A DNA stretch of 64,000 nucleotides from Massilia violaceinigra (lineage in GTDB: Bacteria; Pseudomonadota; Gammaproteobacteria; Burkholderiales; Burkholderiaceae_D): the NCBI RefSeq assembly GCF_002752675.1, contig NZ_CP024608.1, positions 4,588,001 through 4,652,000 on the forward strand. Reading direction: 5' to 3'. Shown one piece after another: positions 37,178-45,922 of the stretch. A program made the position numbers and the translations under genes. The number at the start of each line of letters is the position of its first letter. Position 1 is the first letter of the stretch. The notes beneath the pieces were generated by a model. The model saw nothing but the letters and a program-made list of their open reading frames with translations. It made no database searches and was not told the DNA's origin.

Positions 37178-39154
37178 ATGACAGCATCCTTAACTCAGCA
37201 ATTGCCTCCTTCCACCACCGACGACAGCGACGACGATGCCCTCATCGCCGAACTGGGCTTCGACCATCAGCAGGTGCGCCTGGTGAAGATGGAGGGGCGG
37301 GTGTTCCTGCAATTTTCCGGCGAGGTCGATGAAGGCGGCCTGAATGTGCCTTACCACCTCGTGCCTGCCCAGGGCGTGCTGGCCAAGCCGAGCAAGTGGC
37401 GCAAGATGGATCCGGACGCCAAGCGCGCCCTGCTGCGCGAACGGGTCACTCCGCGCGCCATCGATGACCTGCACCAGAGCGTGCGTGTGTTCGTGCGCGA
37501 TATGTCCGGCGAGTGCGAGGACCAGAACCTCGATGCCGCTACCTTCCTCGGCCCGCTGTTCGAGGTCGATACGTCCGAGCCGGCCAGCTATCTGTTCGAG
37601 CGCATCGAGCAGCGCGTCGCCCACGCCGTCGAGCGCGCCCAGGAGGAGCGTCACGCCGAGCGCACCCGCGCCAGCATCAACCTGGCCGAGTATCCCGATT
37701 CCTTCGAGGTGGCGCGCCGCTTGCCGCGCAAGTTCATCGCCTTGCTCGGCCCGACCAATTCCGGCAAGACGCACCGCGCGATGGAAGCCTTGGCCAAGGC
37801 CAAGAGCGGGGTCTATCTGGCGCCGCTGCGCCTGCTGGCGCTGGAAAACTTCGAGCGCCTGCAAAGCGCGCGCCCGCACGGCAAGCCGCTGGCGGTCAGC
37901 CTGGTCACGGGCGAGGAGCGCCGCATTGCGGACGATGCCACCCACGTGGCCAGCACGGTCGAAATGCTCGATACCCGCACGCCGGTCGAGGTCGCCATCA
38001 TCGATGAAATCCAGATGCTGGCCGACCGCGACCGCGGCTCGGCCTGGACCGCTGCCGTGTGCGGCGCCCCGGCCTCGGTGGTCTACCTGGTCGGCGCCCC
38101 GGAAGCGCGGCGCGCGATCGAGGCGCTGGCCGAGCGCCTCGAATGCCCGCTGGAGGTGCACATGCTCAAGCGCATGGCGCCGCTGTCGATGGAGCCCGGC
38201 GCGGTGCGCAAGTTGCGCAACCTCAAGCGCGGCGATGCGGTGATCTGCTTTTCGCGGCGCGAGGTGCTGATGTGGCGCGACATGATCACGGAAATGGGCT
38301 TGTCGGTGGCGACCGTGTACGGCAACCTGGCGCCCGAGGTGCGGCGCGCCCAGGCCGAACGCTTCCGCGAGGGCAAGGCCGATATCGTGGTCGGCACCGA
38401 TGCGCTGGCCATGGGCCTGAACATGCCGATCGAGCGCATCGTGATGACCACCAGCGTCAAGTACAACGGCGTGGAGGAAGAGGAAATTTCAGCCTCGCTG
38501 GCACGCCAGATCGCCGGCCGCGCCGGACGCTACGGCGTGCACGAGGAGGGCAAGGTGGCCGGTTACGATGACGAGACGCACGAGGTCATGCGCGCGCTGC
38601 TCAAGGAAAAGCTGGCACCGCTCAACGCCACCGGCTTTTCGGTCGCGCCATCGGTCGAGCATCTGCACCGCATCGCGGCCGTGACCGGTGAAACGTCGCT
38701 GGTGCGCCTGCTCAGGCGCTTCGTCCACAATATCGATGTGCCGGACGGTTTTTTCTATCCGCGCATTACCGAGGAGCAGGCCGAGCGCGCCGTGTGGCTC
38801 GATACCTTGCCGCTGTCGGTGGCCGAGAAATTCATGCTGTCGCTGGTGCCGGTGTCGACCAAGGTGCCGTCGCTGCAGCGCGCATGGGAAATGTGGGCGC
38901 AGTCGCTGGCGAAGAAAAAAATCTGCAAGCTGCACGAGGATACGGGCCAGCAGGCCTGGCAGAACCTGCAGGAGGTGGAGGATAGCTGCCGCCTGTATTC
39001 GGCGTACGCCTGGCTGGCTTACCGCGCGCCGGATTTCTTTCCGAGTGTCGCGCTGGCGCAGGAGCTGGCACGCAGCGCGTCGGAACGGGTCGATTCGATC
39101 CTGCAGTCGCAAAAGGCGGCGGCTCGCAAGCGTCACGACAAGAAGTTCCGATAA
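37178..39154 (+). CDS. Suv3-type ATP-dependent RNA helicase
   Basis: A 658-aa superfamily 2 helicase of the SUV3 type. The signature Walker A GPTNSGKTHRAM is at residues ~190-201, the DEIQ box at ~276 (IIDEIQMLADRDRG), 'VYLVGAPEA' follows, then the second RecA-like domain with 'RREVLMWRDMI' and 'IVVGTDALAMGLNMPIERIV', and 'ARQIAGRAGRYG'. The last ~170 residues match the Suv3 C-terminal region and end in a basic tail (ARKRHDKKFR). In mitochondria Suv3 unwinds RNA for degradation; bacterial relatives are less well studied and RNA turnover is the likely role. The N-terminal ~180 residues are an extra domain not seen in the core. The ATG at 37178 follows a short gap with weak ribosome-binding sequence. 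Confidence 0.88.
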   Translation: MTASLTQQLPPSTTDDSDDDALIAELGFDHQQVRLVKMEGRVFLQFSGEVDEGGLNVPYHLVPAQGVLAKPSKWRKMDPDAKRALLRERVTPRAIDDLHQSVRVFVRDMSGECEDQNLDAATFLGPLFEVDTSEPASYLFERIEQRVAHAVERAQEERHAERTRASINLAEYPDSFEVARRLPRKFIALLGPTNSGKTHRAMEALAKAKSGVYLAPLRLLALENFERLQSARPHGKPLAVSLVTGEERRIADDATHVASTVEMLDTRTPVEVAIIDEIQMLADRDRGSAWTAAVCGAPASVVYLVGAPEARRAIEALAERLECPLEVHMLKRMAPLSMEPGAVRKLRNLKRGDAVICFSRREVLMWRDMITEMGLSVATVYGNLAPEVRRAQAERFREGKADIVVGTDALAMGLNMPIERIVMTTSVKYNGVEEEEISASLARQIAGRAGRYGVHEEGKVAGYDDETHEVMRALLKEKLAPLNATGFSVAPSVEHLHRIAAVTGETSLVRLLRRFVHNIDVPDGFFYPRITEEQAERAVWLDTLPLSVAEKFMLSLVPVSTKVPSLQRAWEMWAQSLAKKKICKLHEDTGQQAWQNLQEVEDSCRLYSAYAWLAYRAPDFFPSVALAQELARSASERVDSILQSQKAAARKRHDKKFR

Positions 39155-39226
39155 ACGCCGGCGGCGCCATTGTTGCGCGTCCGCGTCGCCAGCGCCAGTT
39201 TCCGTCGCCGCAATGAACGGCAGAAT

Positions 39227-39257
39227 GACGATAGCCTGCACGAGGCAGGCTATCGTC
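39227..39257. terminator. Perfect 13-bp stem-loop between convergent genes
   Basis: GACGATAGCCTGC (39227-39239) pairs with GCAGGCTATCGTC (39245-39257) over a 5-nt loop, between the stops of the helicase (39154) and the KGG protein (39297). No strong T-run follows, so termination is inferred from symmetry and position. Confidence 0.6.
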
Positions 39258-39296
39258 TTGCATTACCCCGCGTGAACGGGGCAGGGTGCGGCTAGC

Positions 39297-39863
39297 TTAT
39301 TTGGAGCCCTTGCTTCCCGAGCCTGAGCCTGAACCGGAACCCGATTTCGAACCGCCCGAGCTGGCATTGTTGGAGCCGCCCGATTTGCCGCCTGAAGACG
39401 AATCGTCGTCCGAGGAGCCGCTTTGCTTGTTGCCGCCGCGCGAGGTGCCGCTGTCGGAATCGCTCTTGTTACTGGCCGATGAGCCACGCGAGGAACCGCT
39501 GTCCGAATCGCTCTTGTTGCTGGCCGACGAGCCACGCGACGAACCACTATCCGAATCGCTCTGCTTGTTGCTGCCGGAGCCGCTTTGCTGGTTGCCGCCG
39601 CCGCTGTGGCTCAGCTTGCCTGCTTCGCGGGCTTCTTCCGAGGTGAACTCATGGGCATTGCCCGAAGCGTGGGCTGCGCGGCCGCCTTCGGCTGCGATTT
39701 CGCGCTGCTGCTCAGGATCCATCGAGGCAAAGCCGCGGTTGCTGGTATCGCTCTGGTTGTTACCCTGGCCGCCCTTGCTGCCGCTTTGCGAACCGCTGTC
39801 CGACTGGTTGTTACCTTTGTTGCTACCTTGATTGTTGCCGCCTTGGTTGTTGTTCGATGCCAT
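39297..39863 (-). CDS. KGG/stress-induced-repeat protein, disordered Gly/Ser/Asn-rich
   Basis: A 188-aa, highly hydrophilic protein. Two YciG-like KGG-type motifs are present: 'GFASMDPEQQREIAAEGGRAAH' (split, ~44-65) and 'HEFTSEEAREAGKLSH' (~71-86). The rest is low complexity: an Asn/Gln/Gly-rich N-terminus and Ser/Asp/Gly repeats, including two direct copies of a 16-residue unit starting SDSDSGSSRGSSASNK. The second KGG motif has lost its glycine pair. Proteins with these motifs are stress-induced in enteric bacteria; the rest is likely disordered. AGGAGA precedes the ATG. Repeat number probably varies between strains because the DNA is tandemly repeated. Confidence 0.85.
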   Translation of the reverse strand: MASNNNQGGNNQGSNKGNNQSDSGSQSGSKGGQGNNQSDTSNRGFASMDPEQQREIAAEGGRAAHASGNAHEFTSEEAREAGKLSHSGGGNQQSGSGSNKQSDSDSGSSRGSSASNKSDSDSGSSRGSSASNKSDSDSGTSRGGNKQSGSSDDDSSSGGKSGGSNNASSGGSKSGSGSGSGSGSKGSK

Positions 39864-40149
39864 GATGATTTCTCCTAATGTTTTAATTAAAGAAACTGCA
39901 AGAACTACCTTGTGTTCGCCGTCGGACTTGTTGTTCGTCAGCGAGTAGAGACATCTTAGGTCAGCGGGCCGAGCATTAGAGTAGGAGCACTCGCAACTGG
40001 CGTGTAGGACTAAAGTAAGCTGAGTCCGCCGGGTTGGCTGACCAAATTTGTCGCCGGAAAGTCATCTGTACGCGCACAAACTTTCCCCGGAGCCCAGCCA
40101 TGCTGGCGCCACTTCAAGCGAAGTTTCCCTATAGCTTTTTATATTTACG
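39864..40149. other. Upstream region of the KGG gene and GH5 gene
   Basis: I see only the ribosome-binding site of the minus-strand KGG gene near its start and AT-rich sequence close to 40135-40150. No ORF, repeat or RNA is apparent here; the GH5 promoter begins at 40150. Confidence 0.4.
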
Positions 40150-40207
40150 TTGACGCCGCATGGCGAAGTCCATACTATCGACTGCACGGGATGGGAACGT
40201 TTCCATT
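40150..40207 (+). promoter_or_regulatory. Promoter and LacI-type operator for the GH5 enzyme
   Basis: TTGACG (40150-40155) and TACTAT (40173-40178) have 17-bp spacing. The palindrome GATGGGAACGTTTCCATT covers 40190-40207, 17 bp after the start of the -10, the same offset as at the genes starting at 19988 and 25976. It is 12 kb from the regulator gene, so the regulon extends beyond one locus. Confidence 0.83.
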
Positions 40208-40285
40208 TCGGGTGATGTGATCCTTGTCTTCCCCGGCGGCACGGCCTGGAACCGGGCTGCTTCTTATAACAACAGGAGACTTTCC

Positions 40286-42382
40286 ATGGAACCTACCCTT
40301 CACAGGGACTTGAGCATCGGGCTGCCGCGATTGGCCTGTGCCGTGGCCGGCGCCTTGTTCAGCGCGGCGTGCGCTGCACAGACAGCCTTGCCCGGCAAAC
40401 TCGAAGCGGAGAGCTTCGCGTCGATGCAGGGCGTGGCCACCGAAGCGACGTCGGACGCGGGTGGCGGCGCCAACGTGGGCTGGATCGAGACCAACGACTG
40501 GATGAATTATTCGGTCAATCCGGCCACCAGCGGCTGGTACACGGTGCAGTACCGGGTGGCCTCGGGTGGCAGCAGCGGCCAGCTGGTGCTCAGCCAGAAT
40601 GCCAAGGACATCAGCGAGGCGGTGGGCGTGCCCAACACCGGCGGCTGGCAGACCTGGTCGACCATCAGCTCGCGCGTGTTCCTCAATGCCGGGCCGCAGA
40701 ACCTGGCCGTGTTCGCCAAGGGAGGCGGATTCAACCTGAACTGGATCAACTTCACTGCCGAGAACGCCCCGGCCGCCCTGCCGGCGATCCGCCAGAACGG
40801 ACGCTACTGGGTCGACAGCAGCGGCAAGCGCGTCAATCTGCGTGGCGTCAACCTGGGCAACTGGCTGCAGATGGAGTTCTGGATGCTGAACAACAGCATG
40901 TCGACCAGCAACGGACCGGTCAACGACCAGTGCACGCTCGAAGGCACGCTGGCGGGGCGCTTCGGTAATGCGGAGAAGGAACGCCTGATGGGCGTGTACC
41001 GCGACAGCTGGATCACCACGCGCGACTTCGACCTGATCAAGGGCATGGGCATGAACGTGATCCGCGTGCCGTTCTACTTCAGTCTGGTGGAAAACGAATA
41101 CAGCCCTTACAACCTGCGCGCGGACGCCTGGAAGCATCTCGATTTCGCCATCAACGAGGCGGAAAAACGCGGCATGTACGTGATCCTCGACCTGCACGGC
41201 ACCGTCGGCGGCCAGGCGGGGGAGAAGGAGCAGCACGATGGCTGCGTCGGGCCGGCGCAGCTGTGGTCGAACGCGGGCTACCGCGACCGCACCAAGTGGC
41301 TGTGGGACAAGATCGCCGAGCGCTACAGGGGCCGCAACGCCGTGGCCGCCTACGACTTGCTCAACGAGCCGTGGGGGACGGACGCGACCACCCTGGCCAA
41401 TTACGCGTACGAACTGTTCAACGTGGTGCGCGCGAAAGACCCGAACCACGTGATTCTGCTGCCGGGCCACAACAGCGGCATCGATGCCTACGGCAATCCG
41501 AACACGCGCGGGCTGACCAATGTGGCGTTCTGGATGCACTTCTATCCCGGCCTGTGGGGCTGGAACGAAGTGCAGGGCGCCGCCAACCAGGCCAACATGC
41601 ACGCCAACTGGCTGCACTGCAATCCCAACGGCACGGGTGAGAGCTGCGACTGGAACGCCAAGCTCACCGGCTTGAACACGCCCTTCCTGATCGGCGAATT
41701 CCAGCCCTGGACTTTGCTGGGCAGCTACGGCGGACAGATTACCCGCAAGACCTACGATGCCTACAATATGTACGGCTGGGCGGCGACCAACTGGGCGTAC
41801 AAGAACGTGACCTACGGCGGCTCGAATGGCGATACCAATGCCTGGGGCTGGGGCATGGTGACCAACAGCAGCAATGGCGGCGCGATGGGAAGCCTGAACG
41901 TCAGCACGGCGTCGAGCGCGCAGATCGAGAGCTATTTCCGCGCTTTCGCCACGCAGCCGCTGGTACGCAATGAAAGCATTGCGTACTGGATGAACTGGAA
42001 ACCGGAAGTAGGTGCGCGCATCGAGGCGGAAATGTTTACCACGCACAGCGGCATGCGCATGGAAACGACGACCGACGCGGGCGGCGGATTCAATGTGAGC
42101 AATATCGATAACAATGACTGGATGAGCTATCCGATCAATGTGCCCAAGGCCGGGTGGTACAAGCTGCAATTCCGGGTTGCCAGCATCTACAACGGTGGGC
42201 AATTCGCATTGAGCAAGAACGGCAGCGACCTGGCGACGGTGACCGTGCCCAATACCGGTGGATGGCAGAACTGGCAGACGGTGACTGGGCGGGCGTATCT
42301 GGAAGCCGGTCAGCAGGACCTGGCGATTTACGCGCGCGTTGGCGGCTGGAACATGAACTGGCTGCAGATGAACGCGGAGTAG
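40286..42382 (+). CDS. Secreted GH5 glycosidase flanked by two CBM6-like modules
   Basis: A 698-aa exported enzyme. After a signal sequence (to about residue 31, ...SAACAAQ) comes a CBM6-type module (~35-150, 'EAESFASMQGVATEATSD'), then a GH5 catalytic domain (~160-560) with 'NLRGVNLGNWLQMEFWM', the acid/base Glu in 'LLNEPWG' (E361) and the nucleophile Glu in 'LIGEFQPW' (E471), and a second CBM6-like module (~576-698, 'EAEMFTTHSGMRMETTTDAG'). The GNW opening is typical of exo-beta-1,3-glucanase-type GH5 subfamilies, so a beta-glucan is the likely substrate; this is inference. The start ATG follows AACAGGAGA; an in-frame ATG at 40160 lies in the promoter. It would release oligosaccharides for the TonB receptor and GH1 enzyme. 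Confidence 0.9.
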   Translation: MEPTLHRDLSIGLPRLACAVAGALFSAACAAQTALPGKLEAESFASMQGVATEATSDAGGGANVGWIETNDWMNYSVNPATSGWYTVQYRVASGGSSGQLVLSQNAKDISEAVGVPNTGGWQTWSTISSRVFLNAGPQNLAVFAKGGGFNLNWINFTAENAPAALPAIRQNGRYWVDSSGKRVNLRGVNLGNWLQMEFWMLNNSMSTSNGPVNDQCTLEGTLAGRFGNAEKERLMGVYRDSWITTRDFDLIKGMGMNVIRVPFYFSLVENEYSPYNLRADAWKHLDFAINEAEKRGMYVILDLHGTVGGQAGEKEQHDGCVGPAQLWSNAGYRDRTKWLWDKIAERYRGRNAVAAYDLLNEPWGTDATTLANYAYELFNVVRAKDPNHVILLPGHNSGIDAYGNPNTRGLTNVAFWMHFYPGLWGWNEVQGAANQANMHANWLHCNPNGTGESCDWNAKLTGLNTPFLIGEFQPWTLLGSYGGQITRKTYDAYNMYGWAATNWAYKNVTYGGSNGDTNAWGWGMVTNSSNGGAMGSLNVSTASSAQIESYFRAFATQPLVRNESIAYWMNWKPEVGARIEAEMFTTHSGMRMETTTDAGGGFNVSNIDNNDWMSYPINVPKAGWYKLQFRVASIYNGGQFALSKNGSDLATVTVPNTGGWQNWQTVTGRAYLEAGQQDLAIYARVGGWNMNWLQMNAE

Positions 42383-42393
42383 GGTGGTTTGAG

Positions 42394-42426
42394 GCGCGCC
42401 GGAGAACGATCCGGCGCGCTTTTTTT
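42394..42426 (+). terminator. Intrinsic terminator after the GH5 gene
   Basis: GCGCGCCGG (42394-42402) pairs with CCGGCGCGC (42411-42419), followed by seven T residues. Confidence 0.9.
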
Positions 42427-42569
42427 CTGTGCCTCTGCAATGCCGTTGGCGCGCAGGCGGCACTAAGCACGAAGGGCTACAACGCAAACGATTCCCCGAC
42501 AACCCGCGCTTGCGCCAGCGGGCTATGGAGGAACCGTGTGCTAACCCGCCTCAGCGGGGTGAATCCGAC

Positions 42570-43070
42570 TTACACCGTGATCTGCGCCTTGCGCTCGGCA
42601 ATCTGCTGCCCCAGCGCTTCCAGATCCAGGCCGGCATCGCGTGCCTTCGGAAACATTTCGTTTTCTTCTTCCTCGACGTGATGCTCGATCATCTCGGACA
42701 GCACTTTCACTTTGGCATCGAACAGCTCTTCGGTCGCTTCCATTTCCATGATCTGCGCGATCAAGTCTTTCGCTGATGCGTGCTCGACAGTTGCTTCGTC
42801 CACCAGATCTTCATTCTTCTTGGTGGCGGCGCGCACTGCTGGGTAGAAAATTTCTTCTTCGGCCGTCGCGTGCTTGGTCAACTCGGTACAGATCTGCATG
42901 GCCAATTTTTTCTTGGTTGCATGAGCACGGTCGCCCAGGCCTTCAAACTGTTCGAACATCTGCTTGACGTTCTCGTGGTCTTCAATCAGCAGCGCAATCG
43001 CATCCTGGGCTTCCTGGCCGCCTGGGACTGCCTTTGGCGTAGTACGGGTGGTCGACGATGAGGTTCTCAT
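42570..43070 (-). CDS. Hemerythrin HHE-domain protein
   Basis: A 166-aa soluble HHE protein. The metal-site residues appear in 'LIEDHENVKQMFEQFE' (~30), 'HATAEEEIFYPAVR' (~67), 'VEHASAKDLI' (~95) and 'EHHVEEEENEMFP' (~128). It has no membrane segment, unlike the HHE protein at 30088, and begins with a Ser/Thr-rich tail. AGGAG precedes the ATG. Likely roles are O2/NO binding or iron-related stress handling; nothing here decides between them. Confidence 0.88.
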   Translation of the reverse strand: MRTSSSTTRTTPKAVPGGQEAQDAIALLIEDHENVKQMFEQFEGLGDRAHATKKKLAMQICTELTKHATAEEEIFYPAVRAATKKNEDLVDEATVEHASAKDLIAQIMEMEATEELFDAKVKVLSEMIEHHVEEEENEMFPKARDAGLDLEALGQQIAERKAQITV

Positions 43071-43341
43071 AATAGTGCTCCTGATATTTTCTATGGTAAC
43101 TAATGCGCTACCGGGTGGCTGGGATATTTCCTGGCTGCCTGTCTTGTAGCAGAAAGGTCATGATAGGCGGCCTCAGTCGTGCGGGGAGTAGGCGCACTGG
43201 CAACCTTCGCGTAGGACAAAACCACCTCGGCCTATCAGGAACCATGCTCGTGCATGTCGGACCCTCCGATCGACGCGTGCGGCCCCGTCCCCTCGGATAT
43301 ACTGTCAGGCAAGTTAATGACTATTAAGCAAGGAAATAACA

Positions 43342-45792
43342 GTGGGTGAAGAACGCAATCTGGCAGGACGGCTGCAGCAGGGCCTGCGCGCCGCTGGCGA
43401 GCAACTTGGCCGCGGCCGCGCGTATCTGATGGCGCAGCCGGTGTATAAACGCATCGGACTGACGCTGCTGTGGTGTATTGCCGCACCCGTGGCGCTGCTG
43501 CTGGTGTGGGTGCTGATCCTGATCCCTTTCACCCCCGGCGTGGCCGACCTGAAGCAGGCGCGTGCAGCCAAGGCGTCAATCCTGGTCTCGGCCGACGGCA
43601 AGGAGCTGGCCAGCTTTGAAGAGGGTTTGCAGGAACGCGTGACCCTGGCGCAGATTTCACCCCACATGATCGCCGCGCTGATCGCCACCGAAGACCACCG
43701 CTTCAAGGACCACCACGGTATCGATTACAAGCGCACCCTGGCCTCGGTTGTTTACACGCTCGGCGGCGACCCGCAGGGCGGCTCGACCATTACCCAGCAG
43801 CTGGCGCGCAATATGTTCCCGGAAGAGATAGGCCGCTCGCGCAACCTCAACCGCAAGCTCAAGGAAATGATTACGGCAGTCAAGATCGAATCGGCCTACA
43901 GCAAGGACGAGATCCTGGAAGCCTATCTGAACACGGTGCCTTTCCTGTACAACACCTTCGGCATCGAAATGGCAGCGCGTACGTATTTCGATACCACGGC
44001 CTCCAAACTCGATATTCTGGAAAGCGCCACCCTGGTGGGCATGCTCAAGGGCACCAACTACTACAATCCCGTGAGCAATCCCCAGCGCTCGGTGCAGCGC
44101 CGCAACGTGGTGCTGGCCCAGATGCGCAAGCACGGCATGCTCGACGAGAAGCGCTACGAGAGCCTGCGCAAAAAGCCGCTGCGCGTATCCTTCTCGCGCC
44201 AGGCCGAGCGCAGCCCGACCGACACCCATTTCACCGCCTACGTGCGCAAGTGGCTGATCGAATGGGCCGACAAGAACGACTACAACGTGCAGAGCGACGG
44301 CCTGGTGGTGCACACCACGCTCGACTACGCCATGCAGGAAGCGGCCATGAAGGCGGTCGAGCGCCAGGGCAATGCCTTGCAGATCATTGCCGACGTCGAA
44401 TGGTCGCAGCCCGACAGCGGCGGTTCCGGCTCGGCCGGCGCCTACGCGGGCATGCACGGATCGATCACGCCGTTCGAGTATTTCTGGCGTTCCAAAGGGA
44501 CGCTGGTCAACGCCTTCATCCGCGAAACGCCCGAGTACAAAAAAGCCATCGAAAACGGCGACACCGGACTGGTGGCGCTCAAGCGGCTCAAGTCGGACCG
44601 CGCGTTTATTGCCCGCTTACGCGCCGCCAAGACGCGCCTGGAGACCGGCTTTGTGGCGATGGACCCGGACAGCGGCCACATCAAGGCATGGATCGGCAGC
44701 CGCGACTTTCATAAAGAACAGTACGACCACGTGGTGCAGGCCGCGCGCCAGCCCGGCTCGACCTTCAAGCCGATCGTCTATGGCGCCGCGCTGGAAAAAG
44801 GCTTCGCGCCCAACCGTCCGTATCGCGACGCGGTGATGAACATCAAGGCGGGCGACGGCACCATCTGGCGCCCGACCGACATGAGCGGTTCGAGCGGCAA
44901 CCAGATGACCATGCACGATGGCCTGGTGTTTTCCAAAAATACCATTACCGCCCAGGTGATGCAGGATGTCGGGCTGCCCGGCATCATCAAGCTGGCGCGC
45001 GACCTCGGCATCCGCGAGAGCAAGCTGGAAAAGGTACCCTCGCTGGCCCTGGGCACAAGTCCCGTGACCCTGCTGGAAATGGTCAATGCCTACAGCAGCA
45101 TCGCGGCCCAGGGGCAGTACCGCAAACCTGTGTTCGTCACCAAAATCACGGACCGGGCGGGCAAGGTGGTGGCGCATTTCGGCGAACCGGTGTCGGAGCA
45201 GGCGATGACGGCGGAGAACGCGGCCAGCCTGATCGACATGATGCGCGGCGTGATCAACCGCGGTACGGGCACGGCCATCCGCTATCGCTTCGGCATCAAT
45301 GGCGACGTTGCCGGCAAGACGGGCACCACCCAGAATAATGCCGATGGCTGGTTCATCATGATGCATCCCAAGCTGGTGGCAGGCGCCTGGGTCGGCTTCA
45401 ACGACAACCGCGTCACCATGCGCAGCAATTACTGGGGGCAGGGCGGCCACAATGCGATCCTGGTGGTGGGCGACTTCTTCAAGGCGGCGATTGCTGATGG
45501 GAAAGTTGATGCCGCCGCCGTGTTCCCGGGCGGACGTCGCCCGGCGCCGGTGGTGCAGGAAGAAGATCCGGGCGATATCAGCGAAGAAGCGGGCGAAATG
45601 CAGCAGGAAGGCGTGCCGCCACCGCCGCCGCCGCCGACCGATCCGGACGACATGGAAGCGGAAGGAGAAGAGCCGATGACGGGCGATCGCGCCGATCCTT
45701 CGTCCGGTCAGCTGCCCTTGCCGCTACCAATGCCGCCGTCCGCGCCGCCACCTGAATCCGATTCCGGCGCGCCGCCGCTCCAGCGCGAATAA
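43342..45792 (+). CDS. Class A penicillin-binding protein (PBP1A-type)
   Basis: An 816-aa bifunctional peptidoglycan synthase anchored by one membrane helix (residues ~35-58). The glycosyltransferase domain shows 'ATEDHRFKDHHGIDYKR' with catalytic E117 and 'GGSTITQQLARNMF'. The transpeptidase domain has the active-site Ser in 'PGSTFKPI' (S473, K476), an SxN motif in 'VFSKNT' and 'GKTGTTQNN'. The C-terminal ~90 residues are Pro/Glu-rich (PPPPPPTDPDDMEAEG) and likely disordered. A GTG start at 43342 with AAGGAA upstream is clear. A long domain between GT and TP is atypical of E. coli PBP1A but common in beta- and deltaproteobacterial relatives. Confidence 0.92.
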   Translation: MGEERNLAGRLQQGLRAAGEQLGRGRAYLMAQPVYKRIGLTLLWCIAAPVALLLVWVLILIPFTPGVADLKQARAAKASILVSADGKELASFEEGLQERVTLAQISPHMIAALIATEDHRFKDHHGIDYKRTLASVVYTLGGDPQGGSTITQQLARNMFPEEIGRSRNLNRKLKEMITAVKIESAYSKDEILEAYLNTVPFLYNTFGIEMAARTYFDTTASKLDILESATLVGMLKGTNYYNPVSNPQRSVQRRNVVLAQMRKHGMLDEKRYESLRKKPLRVSFSRQAERSPTDTHFTAYVRKWLIEWADKNDYNVQSDGLVVHTTLDYAMQEAAMKAVERQGNALQIIADVEWSQPDSGGSGSAGAYAGMHGSITPFEYFWRSKGTLVNAFIRETPEYKKAIENGDTGLVALKRLKSDRAFIARLRAAKTRLETGFVAMDPDSGHIKAWIGSRDFHKEQYDHVVQAARQPGSTFKPIVYGAALEKGFAPNRPYRDAVMNIKAGDGTIWRPTDMSGSSGNQMTMHDGLVFSKNTITAQVMQDVGLPGIIKLARDLGIRESKLEKVPSLALGTSPVTLLEMVNAYSSIAAQGQYRKPVFVTKITDRAGKVVAHFGEPVSEQAMTAENAASLIDMMRGVINRGTGTAIRYRFGINGDVAGKTGTTQNNADGWFIMMHPKLVAGAWVGFNDNRVTMRSNYWGQGGHNAILVVGDFFKAAIADGKVDAAAVFPGGRRPAPVVQEEDPGDISEEAGEMQQEGVPPPPPPPTDPDDMEAEGEEPMTGDRADPSSGQLPLPLPMPPSAPPPESDSGAPPLQRE

Positions 45793-45922
45793 GAAAATGG
45801 CCAGCGGGCAAATGATGCCCGCTGTGTCGCGGCGGCGACGAAGAAAAAGCAATATTTCCTCGTGGCTATGATAAGGAGTGATATTTACGCTATCATCGAC
45901 GTTTCCGTCGGAGACGCTGCAC

